DNA of 64,000 nucleotides from Halobacteriovoraceae bacterium (lineage in GTDB: Bacteria; Bdellovibrionota; Bacteriovoracia; Bacteriovoracales; Bacteriovoracaceae). The stretch's first letter is position 1, and each line of letters opens with the position of its first letter. Below the pieces are notes generated by a model. The model was not told the origin of the DNA. It made no database searches and worked only from the letters and a program-made list of their open reading frames with translations. Below, piece by piece: positions 9,953-17,843 of the stretch. The position numbers were made by a program, and so were the translations under genes. Where the stretch lies: assembly GCA_002711995.1 (NCBI GenBank), contig PASN01000019.1:341626-405625 (forward strand), read 5' to 3'.

Positions 9953-10510
9953 TCAACTCCGCAATTCTCTCATAGCGCCTGCCCACTTCTCAAGCTGACC
10001 CAATACGCCTTCGAGTTGTTTTGCTTGATGTTTGCGGGGATTGAAGTTGTTTCCATTTTCAAAGTCATCTCTTAGAGATAGGGCCAATTGGTTTCTTACG
10101 GTCGCGATTTGGAGTTCTGCGCAAATAAGTCTTAAATGCTCCACGGCCCTAGTGCCACCCGCGCCGCCATATGCAACGAAGCCTGCGTCCTTGTTGTTCC
10201 ACTCTTTGTATAGAAAATCGAGCGCATTCTTTAGAGCTCCACAAGTGGAGTGGTTATACTCAGGTGACACGAAAATAAAGCCGTCAAATTGAGAAATCTT
10301 TTCTGACCATTTTTTTGTGTGATCCTTTGAGTAATCTCCGCTTGAAGGTGGTTTTGGCTCATCGAGAAGCGGTAAGTTGTAATCTAAAATATCGACTAAT
10401 TCATATTTTGCCCCGTCCCTTTGCCTTGCATGCTCATAAACCCAGTCTCCAACGCTCGCCCCAACTCTAGTAGGGCGTGTGCTTCCGATGATGATTGCCA
10501 AGTTCAACAT
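9953..10510 (-). CDS. NAD(P)H-dependent FMN/quinone reductase family protein
   Basis: The protein is a 185-residue flavodoxin-like reductase. It has the N-terminal IIIGSTRPTRVG phosphate/FMN loop, the SPEYNHSTCGALKNALD segment that is the hallmark of the NADPH-dependent FMN reductase (PF03358) family, and a GGAGGTRA loop near the isoalloxazine site. It is cytosolic and expected to reduce flavins, quinones or azo/chromate-type substrates with NAD(P)H. The start chosen is the ATG at 10508-10510, preceded by a strong AGAGGGGG ribosome-binding site. A longer in-frame reading adds only eight unlikely residues. Its stop codon falls 1 bp after the stop of the convergent exported protein gene. The start lies 10 bp after the transglutaminase gene on the same strand, so the two may be co-transcribed. 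Confidence 0.88.
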   Translation of the reverse strand: MLNLAIIIGSTRPTRVGASVGDWVYEHARQRDGAKYELVDILDYNLPLLDEPKPPSSGDYSKDHTKKWSEKISQFDGFIFVSPEYNHSTCGALKNALDFLYKEWNNKDAGFVAYGGAGGTRAVEHLRLICAELQIATVRNQLALSLRDDFENGNNFNPRKHQAKQLEGVLGQLEKWAGAMRELRS

Positions 10511-10520
10511 ATTGCCCCCT

Positions 10521-11807
10521 CTACAGTTTCTCAAGGTTCCTAAACATGTGGTTCAGCCAATACGTGGAGAGTCTTGGATTTTCTCCACGGCAGCGAGCTT
10601 CCCTTAGCGGCACCCATAAAAAATCGGGGTGGTCATTTTCGTTGATCCACTCGCCCTTGTATGGTGTTCCCTGTGGAGTTGTATACAAGTAATACCAGTA
10701 AGTTCTCGTTGATGTTGGTGCTATTCTCTTTTCGTGAACAAAGGTGTCAGAGTACTCATGAGAGCGCAATTCTTCCTTTACCAAATATTTATATGGTTGT
10801 TCCGTCTCTTCATAAGTGAACGTATAGCCTGAGATTATGTGATTATCCACTACTGCGGTATTGTCGTAATCATAGGACACTGGCTTTTTAAGCTTGTCTA
10901 TATAGTACTTTAGAAGTCTGTGGAACCTGTGGGGATATATGTCATTTTCATCATTCCATGGCCTGCCATAGTTTCTTTTTCCATAAAAGGCGTTTCTAGT
11001 GCAGTAACTTATGGCGCTTCTGAGCCCTTGAATGTCTGAGCTGGTTATAACTGTGTTGTTATTCTCATCTTTTAAGTCAAAGTCATCATAGCCATATAAA
11101 ATAGTTGCTGAAACCCAACCATTGCAATGTCCTGTCCAATCAAGGTTTCCTGCATGCCTTCTCATTTCCCAGGCCACGGAATTAGGTGAGTTTCCTGTTA
11201 CACTTTTTACATACGCATCGTATTTTGCAAGTGGCGAATTAACACCATTTGCAAGTGGAGCCCCTTTTTGGGGCCACCAATAGCCATCTGAAGGAATCTT
11301 ATCCTCTGGTAGGTAAGATTGCTCTACTGACTTAGCGCCAAGGTGGTTAAGAGAAAAATCCTTTGTAGCAACCTTAATATTAGGTTCCGCCCTAAAGGCA
11401 TTTAATGATGAATTTATTGAAGACTCTATCAAGGGTAGATCCGATATGTCTGTTTTCTCATGTTTAGTTGGGTCTATCTCTAAAGGGATTGGCAAAGGAT
11501 TAATTTCTAATCCTTCTTTTTCAACCAATACCATCTTTCCCGCTGATGCTGAGAAATGCTTCAAGGATGAGTTCTTTCCAGTAGAAGTTATTAATGCGGC
11601 AGTTTCATGCTTTATAACGTTTTCTTCTAGAACGAATACAAACTTTTCGTTTTGATTAAGTTTTTTATAGCATCCTAAGATCTTACTTTGGGTGTGACTT
11701 AGCTGCTCTTTTTCTGGGGTATCAATTGTAAATTTATAACAATCGATGGCCTGTGCCATTCCCATGGTTAAAAAAAAATAGGCCGTAATGAAAAGGGAAC
11801 GATTCAT
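10521..11807 (-). CDS. Exported transglutaminase of the GP42/TGase-elicitor type
   Basis: The protein has 428 residues, with a clear Sec signal peptide (about 20 residues, ending AQA) and a strong GGAGATAAT ribosome-binding site before the ATG. The centre carries W-T-G-H-C-N-G-W, matching the catalytic cysteine motif of the transglutaminase-elicitor family (PF16683), known from Phytophthora GP42 and scattered marine bacteria. The candidate nucleophile is Cys228, and His323 in DNHIISG may be the catalytic histidine. The C-terminal HPDFLWVPL segment also fits that family. The N-terminal 150 residues would be the pro-region or a binding domain. Expected activity is periplasmic or secreted protein cross-linking (Gln-Lys isopeptide bonds), which could act on self envelope or prey proteins (inference). 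Confidence 0.75.
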   Translation of the reverse strand: MNRSLFITAYFFLTMGMAQAIDCYKFTIDTPEKEQLSHTQSKILGCYKKLNQNEKFVFVLEENVIKHETAALITSTGKNSSLKHFSASAGKMVLVEKEGLEINPLPIPLEIDPTKHEKTDISDLPLIESSINSSLNAFRAEPNIKVATKDFSLNHLGAKSVEQSYLPEDKIPSDGYWWPQKGAPLANGVNSPLAKYDAYVKSVTGNSPNSVAWEMRRHAGNLDWTGHCNGWVSATILYGYDDFDLKDENNNTVITSSDIQGLRSAISYCTRNAFYGKRNYGRPWNDENDIYPHRFHRLLKYYIDKLKKPVSYDYDNTAVVDNHIISGYTFTYEETEQPYKYLVKEELRSHEYSDTFVHEKRIAPTSTRTYWYYLYTTPQGTPYKGEWINENDHPDFLWVPLREARCRGENPRLSTYWLNHMFRNLEKL

Positions 11808-11967
11808 ATTATCTCCTTTATACTTCTATGCACTGATACTGAAGGAGTCTCCTGGGAAGGACAAATCGGTTATTTCTATACTGTGGTGTTATAAATTAAG
11901 TTTGAAAACACTTAAACCAGAGGATGTCTAATAAGACTAAATCTGAAATAGGTGTTAGAGATATTGC

Positions 11968-13113
11968 ATGAAAACTCCTCATGCCGCGCTCTCTTTAGAA
12001 AAGTTTAGAGAGTCACCTCAGAAAGAAATAAAAAACTTCCTAAAACAGTTGGACGACAGCGCTCCTGCAACCTTTATATTCTTAGGCTCTGAGGAGTTTA
12101 TTCCCGAATTAGAAAAACAGCTAAAAGAGTGGAAGGGGGTTGTTTGCGCATGCACGACCTGTGGTGAAATTGTTGAAGGACAATACCTTCGCACGCATGT
12201 GGTTGGATTAAGTTTTTCTTCAGAACGCATTCATTGCAAAAGTCTAATCTTTGAACTTGGGGGCGAAGACCTGAACGCTTCTGAGGAGTTTGGTAAGGCC
12301 TCGGTCGAAATTGAGCGTTTCAGAGCGGATATGCTAATGAATGAGCCTAAGACAAAGTTTTTTGCGACGCTAGTCATTGATGGCATGGCCATAAAAGAAG
12401 AGCTTTTTCTTAATGGCTTTCATAAATATGTTGTGGATATGCCCTTCTTAGGAGGCTCAGCTGCAGATAATTTTGAATTCAAACGATCCTTCATATACGA
12501 CGGCGCTAAATTTAGGACCAATATCGCCAATGTGTTAGTTTTCAGCACCAGCCTTCCGTTTAAAGCTTTTAAAACTCAAGATTTTGATATTACTGACAAA
12601 CGAATGGTGGTCACGGAAAGTGAGCCTGGCAAGAGAAAAATTTCTGAAATAGATGGAATACCTGCAGCGGATGCCTATGCAGAGGCCCTCGGCATGCCGG
12701 TATCAGAGCTTAATCTAAAAGTGTTTGCGAACAATCCCCTTATTGTAAATTACGGCGGGCGAAACTACATTCGAAGTGTTCTTTATACAAACAAAAAGAA
12801 AGAGCTTGCATTTGCATGCGCTATGGAGACAGGAGTTGTTGTTAGGCTAGGTGCTCGCGTCGGAAAGCTTGTGGAGGGATTAAAATCCGAACTCGAAAAT
12901 GTGGATTTTGAAATTGACACCTCCCTGGTGTTTGAATGCAGCCTAAGAAGACACGACATTCTTAATGCTCCTGAGTCGGAAAAAGAAGCGCTCTTGGATC
13001 TTTTTAAGGAAATAAATGCAGTCGGTTTTCACACTTATGGTGAACAATTTGAATCGGTACATATTAACCAAACTCTCACGGGGTTGCTCATTGGACATGC
13101 AAGAACAGAGTGA
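11968..13113 (+). CDS. FIST-domain sensory protein
   Basis: The protein has 381 residues and no signal peptide. The N-terminal FIST domain (about 30-200) contains the characteristic CACTTCGEI segment followed by VVGLSFS, then the PFLGGSAAD motif. The FIST_C domain (about 220-375) ends with NQTLTGLLIG. FIST proteins are cytoplasmic small-molecule sensors, proposed to bind amino acids or similar ligands, that feed into kinases and diguanylate cyclases. The next gene is a histidine kinase overlapping by 17 bp, so this protein is very likely its sensory partner encoded as a separate polypeptide. A cysteine pair in the CxxC-like CACTTC stretch could be redox- or metal-sensitive (inference). Confidence 0.9.
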   Translation: MKTPHAALSLEKFRESPQKEIKNFLKQLDDSAPATFIFLGSEEFIPELEKQLKEWKGVVCACTTCGEIVEGQYLRTHVVGLSFSSERIHCKSLIFELGGEDLNASEEFGKASVEIERFRADMLMNEPKTKFFATLVIDGMAIKEELFLNGFHKYVVDMPFLGGSAADNFEFKRSFIYDGAKFRTNIANVLVFSTSLPFKAFKTQDFDITDKRMVVTESEPGKRKISEIDGIPAADAYAEALGMPVSELNLKVFANNPLIVNYGGRNYIRSVLYTNKKKELAFACAMETGVVVRLGARVGKLVEGLKSELENVDFEIDTSLVFECSLRRHDILNAPESEKEALLDLFKEINAVGFHTYGEQFESVHINQTLTGLLIGHARTE

Positions 13114-14017
13114 ATTTGACGCCCTAAGAGCGGAGAATCTAAGACTCAAGAAAATTAATAAAGTACTTGCGGACAAGGCAGAAGCTGAGTTTAGGCGACA
13201 GGCCGGCTCCTATTCTCTTTTTGAGACAAACGCCCTTCTTCGAGAGGAGCTTAATCAGAGAAACGCCGAACTTAATTCAGCGTTTATAGAGTTAAAAGAA
13301 AGACAGGCCCAACTCTGGAACTCTTCCAAACTCTCTTCCTTGGGTGAAATGGCGGCCGGAATAGCCCATGAAATAAACAATCCCTTAAGCATTCTTCTTG
13401 CCTACTACCATTTTATGGAAGAAGAGACCAAAAAAGACACACCAGATATGCAAAAACTAAAGAGTATGGTGGAGAAAAGTAAAGAAACGGCACTTAGGAT
13501 TTCGAGTATTGTTAATGGTCTTCGCAATATTTCAAGAGATGCCTCCAATGATCCTAAAAAAATCACAACACCTCACAAGCTTGTTTCTCTAGCGCTCGAT
13601 ATCAGCAGGGAAAAGTTTAAGGCCAACGGTGTTGATCTTATTACAGGAGAGGAAACAGATTGTTGGCAATGCAACGTGTATGCAAATGAAGTTCAAATGT
13701 CACAAGTCCTTATTAATCTTTTAAATAATGCATTTGACGCCGTTGAGCACCAAAAACACAGATGGGTTAAAATCTACTGCTACACCTACGAGGAGTTTTT
13801 GTTTCTATGCGTGAGCGACTCTGGACCTGGTGTGGATAGAGAGCTAAAGGGCAGGTTGTTTGAGCCATTTTTTACCACTAAGGAGATTGGAAAGGGGACA
13901 GGCCTTGGGCTCAGTGTTTCCAAAGGGCTTATGGTTCAACAAGGTGGAGATTTGATATTGGACGAAGAACAAACGAATACATGCTTTGTAATGAAGCTTC
14001 CAATAGGACATCATTGA
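13097..14017 (+). CDS. Soluble histidine kinase partnered with the FIST protein
   Basis: The start chosen is the ATG at 13097, inside the end of the FIST gene; earlier in-frame starts give a peptide unlike the family. About 306 residues. Residues 1-75 form a coiled coil rich in Glu, Leu and Arg. The dimerisation/phosphoacceptor box GIAHEINNP follows, with His91. Then come the N box INLLNNAFDAVE, G1 box DSGPGVD, F box LFEPFFTTK and G2 box GKGTGLGLSVSKGL. There is no transmembrane segment and no other sensor domain, so input most likely comes from the FIST protein. No response regulator sits beside it. The closest single receiver protein in the window, at 47142, is a speculative partner only. 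Confidence 0.92.
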   Translation: MQEQSEFDALRAENLRLKKINKVLADKAEAEFRRQAGSYSLFETNALLREELNQRNAELNSAFIELKERQAQLWNSSKLSSLGEMAAGIAHEINNPLSILLAYYHFMEEETKKDTPDMQKLKSMVEKSKETALRISSIVNGLRNISRDASNDPKKITTPHKLVSLALDISREKFKANGVDLITGEETDCWQCNVYANEVQMSQVLINLLNNAFDAVEHQKHRWVKIYCYTYEEFLFLCVSDSGPGVDRELKGRLFEPFFTTKEIGKGTGLGLSVSKGLMVQQGGDLILDEEQTNTCFVMKLPIGHH

Positions 14018-14565
14018 TGAAAAGGTTGTTCTGGGGCATTGATATGAGTGGGGACAGGGAACTTGTTGAAGGCGAAATTCCTAAGGTTAAAGAGCTCTTA
14101 AAAGAAGCGCCTGTAAAATGGGTTGAGGATCGCAATCTACATATAACCTTAAACTTTTTAGGAAACGTGGAGGAGGAGCAGATACCAAAGCTTGTTAGGT
14201 TAGGAGCCGAAGTCGCTGGGCTGTGCTCGCCATTCCAAGTGGAAATAAGTGGAACCGGTGGCTTTCCTAATAAGTCATCTGCCAAATCCATATGGTTGGG
14301 GGTAAAACTAAATGCTGGCCTTGACTGCATTCACACAAAGCTTATGGAGAGGGTGGCGCCCTTTTCAAAAGAAGATAATAGAAAGTATATCCCCCACATC
14401 ACTGTTGCAAGATCATTAAAGGGTGCGAAGTCGGAAGTGGAGTTTGATGCAGGATTGACCCCACTTAATCATGAGGTAAAGGAATTTGTTTTGTTCGAAA
14501 GCTTAATGGAGAATGGAAAGGCCAAGTACTGCCCATTGGAAAAGTTTCAACTTAACGAAATCTGA
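14017..14565 (+). CDS. thpR: RNA 2',3'-cyclic phosphodiesterase (ThpR/LigT family)
   Basis: The 182-residue protein begins at an ATG that overlaps the TGA of the kinase gene by one base (TGATG), so translation is coupled. Two HxTx motifs define the 2H phosphoesterase fold: HITL with His42 and HITV with His127, spaced as in ThpR. Family members open 2',3'-cyclic phosphates at RNA ends and can ligate tRNA halves in vitro. The C-terminus FELFESLMENG-type strand (here FVLFESLMENG) is also typical. The gene ends inside the convergent barrel gene, overlapping it by 14 bp. Membership of the FIST/kinase operon is by position; a functional link is not obvious. Confidence 0.9.
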   Translation: MKRLFWGIDMSGDRELVEGEIPKVKELLKEAPVKWVEDRNLHITLNFLGNVEEEQIPKLVRLGAEVAGLCSPFQVEISGTGGFPNKSSAKSIWLGVKLNAGLDCIHTKLMERVAPFSKEDNRKYIPHITVARSLKGAKSEVEFDAGLTPLNHEVKEFVLFESLMENGKAKYCPLEKFQLNEI

Positions 14566-15118
14566 AAGCAATTTCCAACATAGGGATAATCGCTGTGTAC
14601 GTCTCTGAAACATCACTTGATGAAGAATCAACTTTTCTTTCATCGACCGTGACACTGTGATAATTCAAAGAGCCGCCAATGCCAATCGTTTTTGAGAACT
14701 TATAATGGTAGCCTAATGTGGCCATATAGCCGCTTCCATCGACATCTCCTTCTACTCCAGAAACCTTAGAAGTTCCTTTTGCTGAAAAGTTATACACAGC
14801 ACTTGCATACCAGGTCCTATTTTGAGTTAAATAGAAATGAAGTCTGGGACCGAGCTCTAAAAGGTCCAACGTGGTTTCATCAGCGCTGTCATCGCCCTGT
14901 TTCTGAGTTTTGTTCCAGAATATTACACTTTGACCTATGTACAGACGCTTGTTGCGGTCCATAGAAGCAGCAAAGTATAAGCTATTCATCATCCTAGTAT
15001 AGTTGAATGCAGTGGCGTCGCCTGCATCTGTTTCTGATTGGTAGTTTAATTTATAGTCCATGTAAAAAGACGCATTTGCATTAGCCATCATTAAACATGC
15101 CAATAGAATTCTATACAT
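14552..15118 (-). CDS. Small outer-membrane beta-barrel protein
   Basis: The protein has 188 residues with a short signal peptide ending NANA. The mature part alternates hydrophobic and polar residues in strand-length blocks, with aromatic belts (YYFA, FYMDYKLNY), a Ser/Asp-rich loop (VDSSSSDVSET) and a C-terminal aromatic strand finishing IAFRFR. This is a pattern expected for an 8-stranded barrel of the OmpW/OmpX size class. It gives no clue to substrate. It is separated from the next gene by 150 bp, so it probably has its own promoter, and it converges with thpR. Confidence 0.75.
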   Translation of the reverse strand: MYRILLACLMMANANASFYMDYKLNYQSETDAGDATAFNYTRMMNSLYFAASMDRNKRLYIGQSVIFWNKTQKQGDDSADETTLDLLELGPRLHFYLTQNRTWYASAVYNFSAKGTSKVSGVEGDVDGSGYMATLGYHYKFSKTIGIGGSLNYHSVTVDERKVDSSSSDVSETYTAIIPMLEIAFRFR

Positions 15119-15268
15119 TAAACTCCTCCCTGAAATTATTTTAATGAATATTCACATCACCTAGAAGTCAGGAATAATTGCCCTTTTAGCTGAGTAAAAG
15201 GCTTTTATAGGCCTAGAATTCGAAAGGTTGAAAGATTCGACCTAAGATATGGCGTTTATGGAGGCCTT

Positions 15269-15964
15269 ATGGAAAATGACAAAACTGTGGTGATAACTGG
15301 GACCTCAGGACTTATAGGAAAGTCATTGGTTAAAAAGTACCTCTCACAGGGTTGTTCCGTAATAGGCCTTGACAACACTGAGTCAGAACTTAAGGAGGAT
15401 GGTTTTCAACACATTCCTTGCAATTTGGAAAGGCCTGAAGAAATTCTTAGGGCATGTGAAGAAATAAAAAGCGTACATATCCTTATCAACAATGCAGGTA
15501 TTTCCAACCCTTACAATGCAAAGATTGGCGAAATTAAAATTCAACAATGGCAAAAGATTATAAATACCAACCTAAATGCCGCTTTCACCCTAACAAACTT
15601 TTTAGCAAAAAAACTAAAGCAATCTAAGGGCTCGATCGTAAACATAGCATCCACCAGGGCCCTCATGAGTGAGCCTTGCAATGAGGCCTATGCCGCCAGC
15701 AAAGGTGCAATCGTCAGTCTGACTCACTCTTTAATGAACACCTTGGCGCCGGATGTAAATGTAAATTGTATAAGTCCTGGGTGGATAACAGACAGTGAAG
15801 TTTCTGAGACGGCAGAAAAGCAACATCCCTCAGGAAGAGTCGGCAAACCTGAAGACGTTGCAAACCTATGTTGCTTCCTTACAAGCGACAAGGCCAACTT
15901 CATAAACGGCCAAAACATTGTAATCGATGGGGGAATGACAAAGAAGATGATCTATGTCGATTAA
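15269..15964 (+). CDS. Short-chain dehydrogenase/reductase (SDR)
   Basis: The 231-residue Rossmann oxidoreductase is preceded by a GGAGG ribosome-binding site 6 bp before the ATG. It has a TGTSGLIG nucleotide-binding loop (the TGxxxGxG variant), NNAG at the end of beta-4, an active-site Ser in NIASTRA and the YAASKGA catalytic Tyr-Lys pair. The C-terminus has the usual SPGWI and the closing NGQNIVIDGGMT. Classical SDR of the FabG-like group; the substrate cannot be told. The gene stands alone on the plus strand and overlaps the convergent membrane-protein gene by 4 bp. Confidence 0.9.
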   Translation: MENDKTVVITGTSGLIGKSLVKKYLSQGCSVIGLDNTESELKEDGFQHIPCNLERPEEILRACEEIKSVHILINNAGISNPYNAKIGEIKIQQWQKIINTNLNAAFTLTNFLAKKLKQSKGSIVNIASTRALMSEPCNEAYAASKGAIVSLTHSLMNTLAPDVNVNCISPGWITDSEVSETAEKQHPSGRVGKPEDVANLCCFLTSDKANFINGQNIVIDGGMTKKMIYVD

Positions 15965-16296
15965 GCTCCAAGGACGATATTTATTATAAAAATTGCAACA
16001 GCATTAATTAATAAGGAAATATCTTGAGCTGTGGTGTAAGTCGCGCTTAAGTCCACAAGCTCTTGTTTTGATAAATTAGCATTCATTTTGGCCTTCACGG
16101 CCTTTCTCACTGCTGCGGTGTCTTGAGATTTCGCCAGGAAAAACTTCGTTAAACCTAAAAGGACTAGAAACATAAATGGCAGTTCGGTCAGATTAAATCC
16201 GGATAGGCGCAGTAAGTAGAATGGGAGAGTCGTTGCCAAGAAAACAACAATGAAAAATTTATAAGAAAACTTAAAATATAGGATCGTTTTATTCAT
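15961..16296 (-). CDS. Small inner-membrane protein of unknown function
   Basis: The 111-residue protein has three predicted hydrophobic segments (about 12-30, 37-53 and 91-110). A basic and polar stretch of about 30 residues (KAVKAKMNANLSKQELVD) lies between the second and third. No motif was recognised. It is convergent with the SDR gene, overlapping by 4 bp, and its coding direction is supported by a plausible ATG start and helix pattern. Confidence 0.55.
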   Translation of the reverse strand: MNKTILYFKFSYKFFIVVFLATTLPFYLLRLSGFNLTELPFMFLVLLGLTKFFLAKSQDTAAVRKAVKAKMNANLSKQELVDLSATYTTAQDISLLINAVAIFIINIVLGA

Positions 16297-16432
16297 GAAT
16301 TCATTATTAACCTTTATTAACGCTTCGACAACTTAAGCTTTTAGGCCAAAATCTGATGTAAATATTATACAGGAGACTAGGCTCCTTCAAGATGTTGGGA
16401 ATGAATGCTAGGGTTACCATTCAGGAGCTGCT

Positions 16433-17806
16433 ATGAAATTGCTACTCTACATCTTGCCTATCCTTTTGGTATCTTGTGGCAAAGAGACCACAAAGGTTAA
16501 TAAGCGCGGGGTTTACATTAACAATGTGAACCGATCTCCAATTGAACTATTCAAAGAGTATCCCACATGCGCTGAATCCGAACTTGAAAGCGATACTCCC
16601 TTCTATAGCCTTACACAGTTTCTACAAGGAAGAACTCTCACAAGAAATATCAATATGGACCCCTCTATTTCGGGAACAAGACTAAGAAGCGACAAAGGCA
16701 TCAAGGATACTTATTACGACGCTCATATGATGCTCAAAAAGACTTTTAGAAGCGGTAGACTTGTAGGGATGGAATTTGTTACAACCCAGCAGCCCAAGGC
16801 CATGAACATCTGCCCAGGAGTCAAAAGCTATCAGCGCTATAGTTATGAAAACGCTTCTCTTTCCGCAAATTACTCTATTAATAAAACTATTCAGAGACTT
16901 GAAGCTGTAAACTTCAAGTCACCATATCCTCTCAATCTCTATATATCGCCATATACGATTGAAAGGCAGATCGTTGAAACAGACACTGAGGTTATTAGCG
17001 AAGACTCAAGAATTACAGACAACGCCTTTTACATACCTAGTTTAAGATCAATTGTGTTTTTGCCTCAAAGTGAAGAAAGTCGAGAGGGAGCTGGATTTGG
17101 GAACGTGCCCCTGTGGGAAGTGCCGATGGTAGGATCTCATGAGTATGGCCACCATGTTTTTTATTCCATAGCTGAGCAAGTGTCTGGAGATTTGCACCGC
17201 CCAACTTCTGGCTGTTTTGGGCACCCAGGTCAACTGAGGGCCAATACTGTTGTGCAAGGTCTTAGCGTTGGCGATATTATTGGGGCCTTAAACGAAGGCT
17301 TTTCAGACCTTATTGCATACTACACTCTTGATGGCGCTGAAAGAGGTCTAAACAATGTAGTCTGTATGGAGAAAAATAGAGAGGTGGGCTCCCCAGTCTT
17401 TGCGGATAACACTTCAAAACTCTTTACCACGGAGGCGCTTAACGTGATGTTTGGTGATGGATCACCTATCATTGGCAGCTGTCTTCGCCCAAATTTTAAA
17501 CAGATTCACATTGTGGGGGCAGTGTTCGCCTCAATCTCTGAAAGACTTATGCAACGATATAGAATGTCCAATTCTGAAAAGTTGGCCTTAATCTTAAACT
17601 GGTTGGTCAATCTAAGAGATACTCATAGGTCAATTTCTGGTTTGGGAGGCGAGAGATACCTTGTTAAGGCGTATTCTTTGATGGCAGAGCTGGTTAAAAA
17701 ACGCTCCACAGGAGTTCCTGAAAGCTTTACCTGTCAATTAATAGAGAGCTTGGCGCCTGAGTCTAGATATATGATTGACGAGCTAGAAGCGCTGGGCTGC
17801 AGGTAA
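16433..17806 (+). CDS. Zinc metalloprotease-like lipoprotein (HExxH gluzincin type)
   Basis: The 457-residue protein has a CAGGAG ribosome-binding site. Its N-terminus is a lipoprotein signal with lipobox LVSC, so Cys15 would be acylated and the protein anchored to the envelope. The zinc motif SHEYGHH gives His236, Glu237 and His240. About 47 residues later LNEGFSD supplies Glu288 as the third ligand, and the following Asp is typical of gluzincins (thermolysin/M4-like arrangement). The region before 190 looks like a propeptide or substrate-binding domain. The protein has several Cys residues, consistent with an exported location. A role in degrading prey or self proteins at the surface is inference. 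No inhibitor gene is visible nearby. Confidence 0.85.
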   Translation: MKLLLYILPILLVSCGKETTKVNKRGVYINNVNRSPIELFKEYPTCAESELESDTPFYSLTQFLQGRTLTRNINMDPSISGTRLRSDKGIKDTYYDAHMMLKKTFRSGRLVGMEFVTTQQPKAMNICPGVKSYQRYSYENASLSANYSINKTIQRLEAVNFKSPYPLNLYISPYTIERQIVETDTEVISEDSRITDNAFYIPSLRSIVFLPQSEESREGAGFGNVPLWEVPMVGSHEYGHHVFYSIAEQVSGDLHRPTSGCFGHPGQLRANTVVQGLSVGDIIGALNEGFSDLIAYYTLDGAERGLNNVVCMEKNREVGSPVFADNTSKLFTTEALNVMFGDGSPIIGSCLRPNFKQIHIVGAVFASISERLMQRYRMSNSEKLALILNWLVNLRDTHRSISGLGGERYLVKAYSLMAELVKKRSTGVPESFTCQLIESLAPESRYMIDELEALGCR

Positions 17807-17834
17807 AAAAAAAGCGAGGCGCAAAGGCCTCGCT
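17805..17834 (-). terminator. Intrinsic terminator of the AGCS transporter gene
   Basis: An 8-bp GC-rich stem (AGCGAGGC at 17813-17820 pairs with GCCTCGCT at 17827-17834) has a 6-nt loop. Read on the minus strand it is followed by an uninterrupted run of nine T, 10 bp beyond the transporter stop codon. It also lies just after the metalloprotease stop, so it separates the two convergent genes. Confidence 0.9.
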
Positions 17835-17843
17835 ATATAGAAC

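Noticed and set aside
13016..13096. Upstream extension of the histidine kinase
   Set aside because: It lies in the FIST gene and its translation (MQSVFTLM...) does not match the family; the ATG at 13097 suits the coupling.
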